Below the pieces are notes generated by a model. The model did not search any database, was not told where the DNA came from, and worked only from the letters and a program-made list of their open reading frames with translations. Shown piece after piece: positions 44,908 to 54,545 of a stretch of DNA of 64,000 bases (position 1 is the stretch's first letter; every line of letters begins with the position of its first letter). The DNA lies in assembly GCA_002420115.1 (NCBI GenBank), contig DIHK01000018.1, positions 148,117 to 212,116 on the forward strand, read 5' to 3'. A program made the translations under genes and the position numbers. This DNA is from Nitrospira sp. UBA5698. GTDB taxonomy: Bacteria; Nitrospirota; Nitrospiria; Nitrospirales; Nitrospiraceae.

Positions 44908-45681
44908 TTAGTGACCCTTAGCAGGTTTGATCTCGTACTCTTCCAGCTCTTCCGTGATCTCCGTCACCACGCCACGGTCTTCTTTGACGGCGGACAATTC
45001 CTGGCGCTCGGTGTATTTCACAAGGCCAACCCCTTTGGCAAACCACGCCGTCATCACGTCGATGCCAGAGACCGTGCGCTTGCTGCCGGACAGGTGAATG
45101 TGCATGTTCATACGCGCTTCAACCTTGATCGTATCATGGAACGTGCCGGCTGGAACCGTGACAATATCTCGACTGATCACCTTGCTCCACCCCTGTGTGT
45201 CCACTGTTTCGTCCGTCCCATCACGATCCATATCGCTTCCGAAATCGAGCCCGGTTCGATCGAACTGTTGGAACGACGACGGCACTTTGAGGGGGAACCG
45301 AAAAATCTGATAGGGTGTAATCTGTTTTTCCAGTGGCGTACCAGGCTCGGATCCGTAATAGACAATCCCGACTGCATCCCGACGATAAAAACTATCCGAG
45401 TCTCCATGATTGCCCGGGTTCGTATCATGAAAAACGGTCACCACCACGCCATTGAGAGTCTTGCTCCCCGAGACCGTGGACACATTCTCAAAAAACTTCC
45501 GTTCAATCGTCTGCAACGGCCCCTCGCTGATCTGACCGCGATAGGTCCACCGACTGCCGACCGTATCAGGAAAATACTCTTCGGACTTGGTAATCGTAAA
45601 CGGCTCCTCCGCCCCACCGATCCCAGACCAGACCGAGAGACTCAATAACACACAAACTCCCACCCTCAAGACCAATCGCAT
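44908..45681 (-). CDS. Exported protein of unknown function
   Basis: I choose ATG 45681 (MRLVLRVGVCVLL), with GGAG 6 nt upstream and a signal peptide of about 24 residues ending IGGAEE; earlier ATGs exist. The 257-residue product is beta-rich: EYFPDTVGSRWTYRGQ at the front is the pattern of lipocalin-like or calycin-like periplasmic proteins, and TVPAGTFHDTIKVEARMN...WFAKGVGLVKYTE is a phrase common in such families of unknown function. It probably resides in the periplasm. No partner is evident. It converges on putA across a repeat. Confidence 0.7.
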   Translation of the reverse strand: MRLVLRVGVCVLLSLSVWSGIGGAEEPFTITKSEEYFPDTVGSRWTYRGQISEGPLQTIERKFFENVSTVSGSKTLNGVVVTVFHDTNPGNHGDSDSFYRRDAVGIVYYGSEPGTPLEKQITPYQIFRFPLKVPSSFQQFDRTGLDFGSDMDRDGTDETVDTQGWSKVISRDIVTVPAGTFHDTIKVEARMNMHIHLSGSKRTVSGIDVMTAWFAKGVGLVKYTERQELSAVKEDRGVVTEITEELEEYEIKPAKGH

Positions 45682-45834
45682 AGCCACTCCAGGTTTCATC
45701 ATTTCAGCGCACGACAGAAACGTGATTTTCACGGTACCATAGCCATCACAATAGCGGCAAGCCGATCAGTACTGTGCAGAGACAGACCTCATACTTGCCT
45801 TGCCCAGCCTCACGCCGCATAATCCTTACCAGAT

Positions 45835-46611
45835 ATGGAATATCGGACATCACCGATACCAACTGAACCAGATCAACGAGGGAAACAAGTCGGTCGTCCA
45901 TCCGTCCTCGTCACTGGAGCCTCTGGAGGGATCGGGCGCGCGATCAGCCAGGCATTTGGACAGATCGGATGGTATGTGGGTGTCCATTACTATCAAGACA
46001 AATCCGCAGCCGACACAACGTTGGATCAGGTCCGCAAATTGGGCGGAACCGGTGAAGTCTACGCCGCAGATATTCGGGAGTCAGAGTCTGTGCGACGCAT
46101 GTTCGATCAATTCTCCAATGACACCCAGGGCCCCGTCGCCGTGGTCTGCAACGCTGGAATTGGACAGAGCGAGTTGCTCGTGCGCCATTCTGACGACATC
46201 TGGGACAATGTTATCGCCACGAATCTGACCGGCACGTTTCACTGTTTACGCGCCTGTGCGCCTGTCTTGCTTGTACGTGGCGGGGGCTCCATCCTTGTGA
46301 TCGGCTCACACACCGGATTTCACGGTGCGAAGGGACAGAGCGCCTATGCGACTTCAAAGGCAGGCTTGATCGGGCTCGTCAAAACCGCTGCATGCGAGTG
46401 GGGTCCCCAGAATATTCGCGTGAATCTGTTGTTACCGGGATGGCAGAAGACGGATCTGACTGAGGGGATTTTCCCCGAAGACAGCGGATGGCTAGACCAT
46501 GACCTCCGCCGCCCTCCGTCAAGCGAGGAGATGGCTCGCACCGTTGTCCATTTGGCCCAGCTCAGAGACGTGTCAGGACAAGTGTGGAACTGCGACAGCA
46601 GACATTTGTGA
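45835..46611 (+). CDS. Short-chain dehydrogenase/reductase
   Basis: The 258 residues have the classical SDR fold: NAD(P)-binding TGASGGIGRAIS, VVCNAGIG, active-site Ser in VIGSHTGFHG and the YATSK catalytic Tyr/Lys pair. The basic residues needed to judge NADP preference are not clear. It resembles FabG. Standing about 100 bp before bioD on the same strand it could supply a pimeloyl precursor step, but that is inference from position only. About 22 N-terminal residues precede the fold and the ATG has no good ribosome site. Confidence 0.85.
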   Translation: MEYRTSPIPTEPDQRGKQVGRPSVLVTGASGGIGRAISQAFGQIGWYVGVHYYQDKSAADTTLDQVRKLGGTGEVYAADIRESESVRRMFDQFSNDTQGPVAVVCNAGIGQSELLVRHSDDIWDNVIATNLTGTFHCLRACAPVLLVRGGGSILVIGSHTGFHGAKGQSAYATSKAGLIGLVKTAACEWGPQNIRVNLLLPGWQKTDLTEGIFPEDSGWLDHDLRRPPSSEEMARTVVHLAQLRDVSGQVWNCDSRHL

Positions 46612-46640
46612 ACAAAGGGCATATCGCTGATGGCTTATAG

Positions 46641-48072
<1,432 letters not shown>

Positions 48073-48076
48073 GTTG

Positions 48077-48667
48077 TTACCGTTTGGAATGTTCCACTGC
48101 TTTCTGTTTGAGGATGCGAAAGTGCGCTTCGAGCTCCTGCCGCATCGCGATTACGATAAGCCAGTCCGGCACAAAGGATTCGACTTCAACCTCGAGTTCA
48201 AAATCGGCGCGTGTCTGATTCCCCTCCCCCGTGGATTCCAGCTTCCAAACTCGATGGTACCGCTTGAAGTCCCCTCCTTTCAGATCCGTAACGAGACTTC
48301 CGCTCGGCAAGACCCTCGACTCCGTGACTAACCGGCGTTCGCCTGGCATCAAGGGATGCTCAATCCGAAGATCGGTTGTGGCCACCCCGTCCTGGACGCT
48401 GACGGCTGCCACATGCATCCGCATGTCAAAGAGATCCGGCCAATGGGGGTAATCGGTTAACAATCGCTGAACGACGATCGGTGGGGCTGGAATAACGACT
48501 TGCGCGGTCGCCCTCGTACCACCACCAGAAGCGGCAGCAACCTCAAGCACATCCATCGGTGCTGCAGCCATCCCCATACCAGCGGTCACAATGAAGAGGA
48601 GCAGGCCGAACGCACCACCTGCGAGCAGGACCGAGGAGCAGGCTGTTCGTCTATCCCACAATCGCAT
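48077..48667 (-). CDS. START/polyketide-cyclase-like exported or anchored protein
   Basis: ATG 48667 (MRLWDRRTACS) is chosen; it lies within the last codons of the DGQHR gene (17-bp overlap), and a longer frame to 48739 is less likely. The 196-residue product has an N-terminal hydrophobic helix (about residues 11-35) and then an SRPBCC/START-type helix-grip fold: VVIPAPPIVVQRLLTDYPHWPDLF, LVTDLKGGDFKRYHRVWKLE, and a long C-terminal helix. Such domains hold hydrophobic ligands. It is probably periplasmic and membrane-tethered. Ligand unknown. Confidence 0.75.
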   Translation of the reverse strand: MRLWDRRTACSSVLLAGGAFGLLLFIVTAGMGMAAAPMDVLEVAAASGGGTRATAQVVIPAPPIVVQRLLTDYPHWPDLFDMRMHVAAVSVQDGVATTDLRIEHPLMPGERRLVTESRVLPSGSLVTDLKGGDFKRYHRVWKLESTGEGNQTRADFELEVEVESFVPDWLIVIAMRQELEAHFRILKQKAVEHSKR

Positions 48668-49763
48668 CCAACAGCCGTTGATGAATCTTGCGAACCCGTT
48701 CAAGTTGGCCTTTGGCTGGGAACCGTTCGTAAAAACCATCGGCCCGGAAATCCTTTACAAGCGTGGCCCAGGGCTTCACCAGCTCAGCAAACGGTTGATG
48801 TGAGCGTTGTTCCTCCCAGGCGCTGATGAGTTTACGATCCACAATCAGGTCGTCCAGCACACGGATCAACGCCTTGAGAGAGACGTCGCGTGTGAACATG
48901 TAGCGCTCGTTTTGTCCCCAGATCTCACCCATCACATCCTTGACGCCCTTCAGATAGTCCCGCACCAACGCATAGCACCGATCAGCTTTCATATCCAAAT
49001 GAGACTCGATCCAGCGTTTATGGGCTGTCACCACTTTTAGTAGTTCGTTGAACACCTCGGACTGAAGAATCCATTTCTCCTGCTTACTCCGTCCTCCAAG
49101 GCGGTTGATTTTGTACTGGAGCGGCGAGTCAGACTCACTGTAGAGCAAATTGACGACTTTCGCCGCAAACTTCTTTTCCGGACTCTCCCACGACACCTTC
49201 TCATACAGATCGACCAGATGCGATCGGTTGATGCGCGTATGAGTCGAGTTGATGATGACGAACATCTCCGTCGCAAAGTCGGCGCTCCGCCCGTCGAACA
49301 AAAGACAGGGCACTTCGACCTGCCGGCTCTGACCGGGATGTTTCTCATGGAAAAAATGCAGCCCGGCAAGGCGATGCTGCCCATCAATAACCAGGTACTT
49401 TCCTTTTGGCTCGCTGAGGTGGCCGATCGATTCCGAACCCTCGACCTTTTGGAAACGAAGTGTTTCATCGGTAAAGAGCAACACCGTGCCGGGAATCATC
49501 GGTTGTGCCACGACGGTTTCATAAAAATTGACGATCTGTTTGATCTTCTGCCGATTCAGGACACGCTGAAACCCTTTCTCACTCCGCTCAATCCCTGCAA
49601 TAAATTGTGCGACCTCATCGTGTTCGGCGATCTTGGTCTGCGCGATTTCCTCGCCTTCAAAATAGTACCGGCTCGTGAAACGAACTTTTTCCAGCAAATC
49701 ACCGGCGTTGTAGGCGATGAAATAAAACATCCCTTCTTTTTGGGTGATTCGTGTCGCCAGCAT
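48651..49763 (-). CDS. DGQHR-domain protein, DndB-like
   Basis: The 370-residue protein contains the motif VIDGQHRLAGL around residues 126-136, followed by VPCLLFDG and MFVIINSTHTRINRSH. These are features of the DGQHR family that includes DndB, the regulator of DNA phosphorothioation. No dndACDE, restriction or methylase gene is in the window, so it is an orphan. A basic, helical C-terminal half follows. GGGAGG precedes the start. It is the first gene of a run with the START-like gene and thiE. The molecular role of orphan members is unknown. Confidence 0.8.
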   Translation of the reverse strand: MLATRITQKEGMFYFIAYNAGDLLEKVRFTSRYYFEGEEIAQTKIAEHDEVAQFIAGIERSEKGFQRVLNRQKIKQIVNFYETVVAQPMIPGTVLLFTDETLRFQKVEGSESIGHLSEPKGKYLVIDGQHRLAGLHFFHEKHPGQSRQVEVPCLLFDGRSADFATEMFVIINSTHTRINRSHLVDLYEKVSWESPEKKFAAKVVNLLYSESDSPLQYKINRLGGRSKQEKWILQSEVFNELLKVVTAHKRWIESHLDMKADRCYALVRDYLKGVKDVMGEIWGQNERYMFTRDVSLKALIRVLDDLIVDRKLISAWEEQRSHQPFAELVKPWATLVKDFRADGFYERFPAKGQLERVRKIHQRLLDAIVG

Positions 49764-49955
49764 AGGGCCTCCCTTGAGTAGGAACCGAAGCTGGTGGTGA
49801 TTCTACGCGTGCCTCCGCATGGCCGCAAGACAAAGGACTGTGCTAGACCACATTACTCATCACTCTTCTGCTACAATCGCCCATCCGCTGTTCCGACGCC
49901 GCTGGGCAATTTCGCGACGAACAGTCATGAATAATGTGGGTTCGCATCATCAACC

Positions 49956-50327
49956 ATGAGATCGAGACATAGCACACTCCTATCACGTTCTGCTGTTCTA
50001 CTGATGCTGCTGGTCAGTTCTCCCAACGCCCATACTCAAGAGATGGAGGACGCAGGAGCCACTACCGAGTTATCCTGTAGCTTCGCCATGGATAAGGGTG
50101 AGACCGCACGCCCCTGTCAGGTTCCGTTCCCTGAGGGATGTCAGGTGGCCATGATACCGGGAACGACACAACCATGGACGACCATCTCTAAGGGCGGCCG
50201 GCTCCAGTGCCGATTCGATGAAAAGGAAACCAACTGGAAGACCAAGATTACCGGTACCTGCGGCCAATGCCAATCTGTCCATTGCTCGGTCAAATTCAGC
50301 GTTCGATTCATGTGTCCTTCTGGGTAA
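49956..50327 (+). CDS. Small secreted cysteine-rich protein, unknown
   Basis: The 123-residue precursor has a signal peptide (about residues 1-27, ending PNAHTQE). The mature part of about 95 residues has eight cysteines, including a CGQCQSVHC cluster near the end, which suggests several disulfides or metal binding. It is likely periplasmic or secreted. The ATG lacks a clear ribosome site. The gene ends 18 nt before queG on the same strand, but a functional link is not evident. Confidence 0.6.
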   Translation: MRSRHSTLLSRSAVLLMLLVSSPNAHTQEMEDAGATTELSCSFAMDKGETARPCQVPFPEGCQVAMIPGTTQPWTTISKGGRLQCRFDEKETNWKTKITGTCGQCQSVHCSVKFSVRFMCPSG

Positions 50328-50345
50328 TCTGTTCACCTGTCCTCC

Positions 50346-51398
50346 ATGTCTCTCACTGAGGTCATCAAACAAGAAGCGCGGGCCTTGGGTTTTGATGCCG
50401 TCGGGGTTGCGCCCGTCTCTGATGAGCCAGAGGCAGTCGGTCCTGGTGATGGGCAACCTCATCCGGTTCAATCACCATTTCTCCGGCGTCTCTACGACCG
50501 CCTGACGGAGTGGCTCCGGCAAGGCCACCATGGAACCATGGCCTGGCTCGAACGGACACCAGAGAAACGTGCGGATCCCCGACAGATCCTTCCTGGTTGC
50601 CGATCGGTCATCTCTGTCGGCATGACTTACTTCACCGACCATCGTGCGAACGAACAGCCCGGGTATGGTCGCATCGCGCGGTATGCCTGGGGGAAGGACT
50701 ACCACAAGGTGATGAGCAGCAAGCTCAAACAACTGGAAGCACGCATTTCCGGTCTTGCACCAGAGGCACACACGCGATCCTATGTGGACACCGGCCCTAT
50801 AATGGAGAAAGCCTGGGCGGAACGGGCCGGTCTGGGCTGGATCGGAAAACACTCCAATCTCGTGTCATCCGACCATGGCTCATGGCTTTTGCTCGGAGAA
50901 GTGCTGACCACCTTAGAACTGTCAGTAGACGAACCTGCGACCGATCTGTGCGGAAGCTGCACGCTGTGTATCCAAGCCTGTCCAACGAACGCGATTGTGC
51001 AACCCTATGTGGTTGACGCCACACGATGTATCTCCTATCTCACTATTGAACTCCGTGGAGATGGCGACCTCATTTCTCCTGACCTCCAGCAAGGCATGGG
51101 AAACAAAATATTCGGATGTGATGATTGCCTCGACGTATGCCCGTTCAACCTGCGCGCCGAGCCGACCCACGAGACTACATTTCAGCCCTCTCCCGTTACT
51201 CTCGCCCCGAGCTTAGATGAGCTTTCTCGACTCGATGAACAGACCTTCATCACGTTGTTTCAACAGAGCCCAATTCGGCGGGCAAAAATCCATGGGTTTC
51301 AACGAAACATCGCGATCACACAGAAAAATGCAAAGCGTTTTGAGCCCCCTTCTCGCGTTTCACTCTATACTACGACCGCAAAACCAGAATCCCACTAA
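50346..51398 (+). CDS. queG: Epoxyqueuosine reductase QueG
   Basis: It reduces epoxyqueuosine to queuosine in tRNA using cobalamin and two [4Fe-4S] clusters. The 350 residues show the N-terminal cobalamin-binding part (GFDAVGVAPVS; YVDTGPIMEKAWAERAGLGWIGKHSN) and the ferredoxin pair CGSCTLCIQACPTNAIV and CDDCLDVCPFN. The HEAT-like tail present in some relatives is absent, which is normal for QueG. It appears to be expressed alone or with the small secreted protein just upstream. Confidence 0.94.
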   Translation: MSLTEVIKQEARALGFDAVGVAPVSDEPEAVGPGDGQPHPVQSPFLRRLYDRLTEWLRQGHHGTMAWLERTPEKRADPRQILPGCRSVISVGMTYFTDHRANEQPGYGRIARYAWGKDYHKVMSSKLKQLEARISGLAPEAHTRSYVDTGPIMEKAWAERAGLGWIGKHSNLVSSDHGSWLLLGEVLTTLELSVDEPATDLCGSCTLCIQACPTNAIVQPYVVDATRCISYLTIELRGDGDLISPDLQQGMGNKIFGCDDCLDVCPFNLRAEPTHETTFQPSPVTLAPSLDELSRLDEQTFITLFQQSPIRRAKIHGFQRNIAITQKNAKRFEPPSRVSLYTTTAKPESH

Positions 51399-51547
51399 AG
51401 GGTATTTGTTCCTCCGAGCCGAATGAGGCTTTGCTGCCTTACTGGGTTCTGTACAATGCCCCAGCCGGCACCATATTCTCCACCAGAGATTTGACGACCA
51501 CTGTGAACTTATCGTATGAATGAGGCCTCGCGATGGGGGGAGGACTC

Positions 51548-52267
51548 ATGGCTCGGGCTGCTCCTCAGACCAACCAGATGGCACTCGTTAAGTTCTTGCG
51601 CACCATCCCACTGTTGTCCTTCCTACCCGAGCAAGAACTTCACAATATCGCACCGGAGGTGATCGAACAGCAGCACGCGAACAACGAATTCGTTTTTCGC
51701 GACGGAGACTCCGCTGACTGGCTCTACTTCGTCAAGCATGGCGTCGTCCGTTGCCTCAAGTATGGTCCTGACGGCAAAGGATTTATCCTCAAACCTCTTC
51801 TACCTGGGGATAGTTTCTGTTGTGAATCAGTCACATTTGACCAATCACTCCCACATCCCGGCAATGCTCAAGCGATGGGGAATGTCACGATTGTGAAACT
51901 GAGCCGTCGCACATATCTCAAGCTAATCGAGCAGTACCCGCGTGCAGGTCCGCAAGTCATCACCTATCTCGGCAATCGGCTCCGAGAATCCCAGGAGATG
52001 GTCAAGAGCCTTGCCCTGGACCCGGCGGAAAAACGCCTCGCGGCCTTGCTGGTTCGGCTCGCGGAGAAAGTCGGTGTGCCGTCGGCGCAGGGCGTTCGCA
52101 TTACAACCGTCTTCACTCGGGAAGACCTCGGGCACATGACCGGTATGACGGAAGAAACCGTCGTACGGATTCTCAGCCGTTGGCGCGAGAGCGGACTTGT
52201 TTCTGCGGCAAGAGGAAAGAACCTGCTGATTCCTGCCATCGACCCCCTCAAGGCTCTGGCCGGCTGA
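51548..52267 (+). CDS. Crp/Fnr-family regulator, likely nirK activator
   Basis: ATG 51548 is chosen because GGGGGGAGGA lies immediately upstream; the earlier in-frame ATG at 51533 is part of that site. The 239 residues comprise a cyclic-nucleotide-type sensor barrel (about 20-140), a dimer helix and a winged helix (FTREDLGHMTGMTEETVVRILSRW). The FNR cysteine cluster is absent, and no cAMP-pocket signature is obvious; it resembles the Dnr/NnrR side of the family, whose members sense NO through haem. The recognition helix keeps the E..xR residues expected to read TTGA half-sites. Such a site stands 0.42 kb downstream, before nirK. Confidence 0.88.
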   Translation: MARAAPQTNQMALVKFLRTIPLLSFLPEQELHNIAPEVIEQQHANNEFVFRDGDSADWLYFVKHGVVRCLKYGPDGKGFILKPLLPGDSFCCESVTFDQSLPHPGNAQAMGNVTIVKLSRRTYLKLIEQYPRAGPQVITYLGNRLRESQEMVKSLALDPAEKRLAALLVRLAEKVGVPSAQGVRITTVFTREDLGHMTGMTEETVVRILSRWRESGLVSAARGKNLLIPAIDPLKALAG

Positions 52268-52446
52268 GAATATTTACCGCTGAAACATCAGAATACAGCG
52301 ATGCTTGACCATGATTTGAATCCAATTAAAACCATCTAAAACCATCAGATGCTGACCCCCAACGACCTTCAGCCTCAAGGCATTGTCTCTTCATTCTACT
52401 TTTCCGATTAGTTCTTTCATGCAAATATCAAAACTGACCAGCAACT

Positions 52447-52485
52447 GAATCTAATTAGATACATGGCATGTATCTAATTAGATTC
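52447..52485. promoter_or_regulatory. Perfect 39-bp palindrome, candidate enhancer site
   Basis: Nineteen bases (52447-52465, beginning GAATCTAATTAGATA) are exactly complementary to 52467-52485 around a single central G. Each arm contains the 10-bp palindrome TCTAATTAGA. It ends 118 bp before the candidate sigma-54 element, the distance at which enhancer-binding proteins usually sit. Confidence 0.85.
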
Positions 52486-52602
52486 GATTTTTGACTCAGT
52501 ATTTCATTTATTAATCACCTCAGCCCTACCCCAAAGGCCTTAGATTCCTAGAAATCATTGGTTTTCTAACAAGGCCGTGGTGACTGAATCAGACCAAGGA
52601 GG

Positions 52603-52617
52603 TGGCACACATTGTGC
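52603..52617 (+). promoter_or_regulatory. Candidate sigma-54 -24/-12 promoter
   Basis: TGGCAC (52603-52608), 5 nt, then GTGC (52614-52617): the GG and GC pairs are 12 bp apart as in the sigma-54 consensus TGGCAC-N5-TTGC, with one mismatch. It points towards nirK, about 214 bp from its ATG. A purine run AAGGAGGT just before it is an alternative reading as a ribosome site for a tiny leader frame. Confidence 0.45.
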
Positions 52618-52687
52618 GTTGCAAACCAGGATAGATTCCTAACTGTCTCTTGATCAGCGCCAATTGTCATGGAGAAAAAAAACGTGA

Positions 52688-52732
52688 TTGACATAGATCA
52701 ATGTATTTTTCCTTCGTGATTTGGTATACCAA
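52688..52732 (+). promoter_or_regulatory. FNR-type box with extended -10, class II layout
   Basis: TTGACATAGATCAA (52688-52701) matches TTGAT-N4-ATCAA with one change. TGGTATACC within the 12-bp palindrome TTGGTATACCAA (52721-52732) gives an extended -10 TATACC at 52725-52730, so the start would be near 52737 and the box centre near -42. This is the class II activator geometry. The nirK ATG is about 94 bp further on. Confidence 0.65.
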
Positions 52733-52830
52733 TACGCGGGCGTTTGTCGCGGAAGCGTGGGGGAGGGTCAATTCACCTCGTTTCAGTGCGTAGAACGTCT
52801 TTTTTCCATACAACAAAAAGGGAGGCAATT

Positions 52831-53784
52831 ATGCAGAGGTTTCGTGTGATCACAGCTACATTAGGACTGGCCGTCCTTCTGGGAGCCAGCGGATGTATTA
52901 CCATGCCTGGGTCCGCAGGGGCCAAGGTCCATGAAGTCACGTTCACCGCGATGGAAACGGAAATCGTCGTTGACGGAAACGGGACGAAGTACAAGGCCTG
53001 GACCTTTAACGGCCAGATGCCTGGACCAGTCGTGCGAGTCACCGAAGGCGACACGGTGAACTTCACCCTGATCGGCGACAAAAACAATTCCTTCCCGCAT
53101 TCGATGGACTTTCATGCAGCTGAGCTCGACTTCTTGAAGAACTACCACAAGACCGTTTCAGCCGGCGAGACACACAAGTACTCCTTCGTGGCGAAGAAGC
53201 CCGGTGTGTTTTTCTATCACTGCGGCGCGAGCCCCATGATCCAGCACGTCGCTCGTGGCATGTTCGGCGCTATCATCGTGGATCCGAAGGATGCCAATGC
53301 CTGGCCAAAGGCCGATCGTGAATTCGTCCTGGTCCAATCCGAGTTCTGGAAGAACCCGGACAATGTGCAGGCGATGTTTGATCGGAAGTGGGACAACACG
53401 ATTTTCAACGGCGGAATCTTCAAGTACCATCCGTTCTTCCCAGGGGGAGAGCCGTTGGAAGTCAAGGTCGGTGAACGGGTACGGATCTATTTCGTGAATG
53501 CCGGTCCGAACGAGTTCTCCGCGCTTCATCCGATCGCCGAAATCTGGGACAATGTCTACGAGAGCGGCAACCCGGCGAACAACTTCAAAGGGGTGCAGAC
53601 CTACGTGGTCGGTCCAGGCAGCGGTGCCACCTTTGATATGATCGTGGACAACCCAGGAGCCTATCCGGTTGTGACCCACTCCTTGACGGGAGCGCTGCGC
53701 GGTGCGATCGCAGTGGTGATTGCCAACCAGGCCCCCAAGGACTATAAGGGTCAGTTGATGCCCAACACTCCCTGGAACCCGTAA
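52831..53784 (+). CDS. nirK: Copper-containing nitrite reductase, predicted lipoprotein
   Basis: It reduces nitrite to nitric oxide in the periplasm. ATG 52831 follows AAGGGAGG; the upstream extension to 52744 is not supported. The 317 residues have a signal with a lipobox-like ASGC at about 20-23, so lipid anchoring is likely, and two cupredoxin domains. Copper ligands are visible: HSMDFHA (type 1 His, catalytic Asp, type 2 His), FFYHCGASPM (type 2 His, type 1 Cys), QHVARGMFG (type 1 His and Met), ALHPIAE (catalytic His) and VTHSLTG (type 2 His). The exported haemoglobin gene begins 61 bp downstream, with no terminator between. Confidence 0.92.
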   Translation: MQRFRVITATLGLAVLLGASGCITMPGSAGAKVHEVTFTAMETEIVVDGNGTKYKAWTFNGQMPGPVVRVTEGDTVNFTLIGDKNNSFPHSMDFHAAELDFLKNYHKTVSAGETHKYSFVAKKPGVFFYHCGASPMIQHVARGMFGAIIVDPKDANAWPKADREFVLVQSEFWKNPDNVQAMFDRKWDNTIFNGGIFKYHPFFPGGEPLEVKVGERVRIYFVNAGPNEFSALHPIAEIWDNVYESGNPANNFKGVQTYVVGPGSGATFDMIVDNPGAYPVVTHSLTGALRGAIAVVIANQAPKDYKGQLMPNTPWNP

Positions 53785-53845
53785 TGAATGAGCGGGGTAC
53801 GGAGGTTTTATAGTCAAATCATTCTCACACAAAGGAGTATAGAGT

Positions 53846-54289
53846 ATGTCGTTGAGTAAGAAGATTATGGGAATGGTCGTTGCGGTCGCTGCTGCTTGGA
53901 CGATGAGCAGCGCCACATCCTTTGCCGCAGAAGCCTCGCTGTATGAGCGGCTCGGCGGACAGGGTGCCATTCAAGCTGTGGTCACCAAGTTTATCGGGAA
54001 CGTGGGTGGTGACAAGCGGATCAATGGCTATTTTGCCACCGCCGATCTCAAGAAGCTGAACAAGCTCCTGGTCGAGCAGGTCTGCATGGCGACCGGCGGT
54101 CCCTGCAGCTACTCGGGTCGGGACATGAAGACCACGCACAAGGGCATGAAGGTCACCGATGCTGCCTTCGGTGCGCTTGTGGAGGACCTGGTCAGCGCAT
54201 TGGATACCTTCAACGTTCCGGCGAAGGAAAAGGGCGAACTCTTGGCCATCCTTGGACCGATGAAGAGCGATATTGTCGAGGCCAAGTAA
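53846..54289 (+). CDS. Exported group 1 truncated haemoglobin
   Basis: The 147-residue precursor has a signal peptide (about residues 1-27, ending TSFAAEAS), unusual for this normally cytoplasmic family. The mature part shows ASLYERLGGQGAIQAVV, the inter-helix YF (INGYFAT), and the proximal His in THKGMKVTDAAFGALVEDL. The B10 position, commonly Tyr, seems to be non-polar here (KFIGNV). Placed directly after nirK with AAAGGAG before its ATG, it is well situated to bind or oxidise the NO that NirK makes. That role is inferred. Confidence 0.88.
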   Translation: MSLSKKIMGMVVAVAAAWTMSSATSFAAEASLYERLGGQGAIQAVVTKFIGNVGGDKRINGYFATADLKKLNKLLVEQVCMATGGPCSYSGRDMKTTHKGMKVTDAAFGALVEDLVSALDTFNVPAKEKGELLAILGPMKSDIVEAK

Positions 54290-54335
54290 CGACTGACAGT
54301 GCTCAACACTGCACTGGTCGTACGGTGGTATTTCC

Positions 54336-54367
54336 CATCAGCCAGGACCTTCTGGTCCTGGCTGATG
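54336..54367 (+). terminator. 14-bp hairpin after the haemoglobin gene
   Basis: CATCAGCCAGGACC (54336-54349) pairs perfectly with GGTCCTGGCTGATG (54354-54367) around TTCT, 46 nt after the stop. No T tract follows, so termination may be partial and some read-through to the cytochrome gene is possible. Confidence 0.6.
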
Positions 54368-54545
54368 CGGTCCTCAAGCTGGTAGACCTACATCCTTCCC
54401 ATCTCCGCCCTAACCAATTGCTCCGAGATATGGGCACTGCCACTTAGGACATTGTCATGTTAAGATGTATCAATTTTCGTTCGCCCCTTACCACGCGGCG
54501 CGAGCAAGTAACCGTAACATTCCGTGGTATCACCAAGGAGGAATC

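Larger units (their letters stand above)
52268..52830 (+). promoter_or_regulatory. 563-bp control region upstream of nirK
   Basis: No gene is seen. Signals in order: a single half-site-like TGAATCCAATTAAA (52317-52330), a perfect 39-bp palindrome (52447-52485), a sigma-54-type element (52603-52617), an FNR-type box (52688-52701), an extended -10 inside a palindrome (52721-52732), and the nirK ribosome site AAGGGAGG (52817-52824). The first 250 bp are AT-rich compared with the neighbouring genes. Confidence 0.6.

Noticed and set aside
53158..53970. 270-codon minus-strand frame opposite nirK and the haemoglobin gene
   Set aside because: It crosses two firmly identified genes on the other strand and has no own signals.
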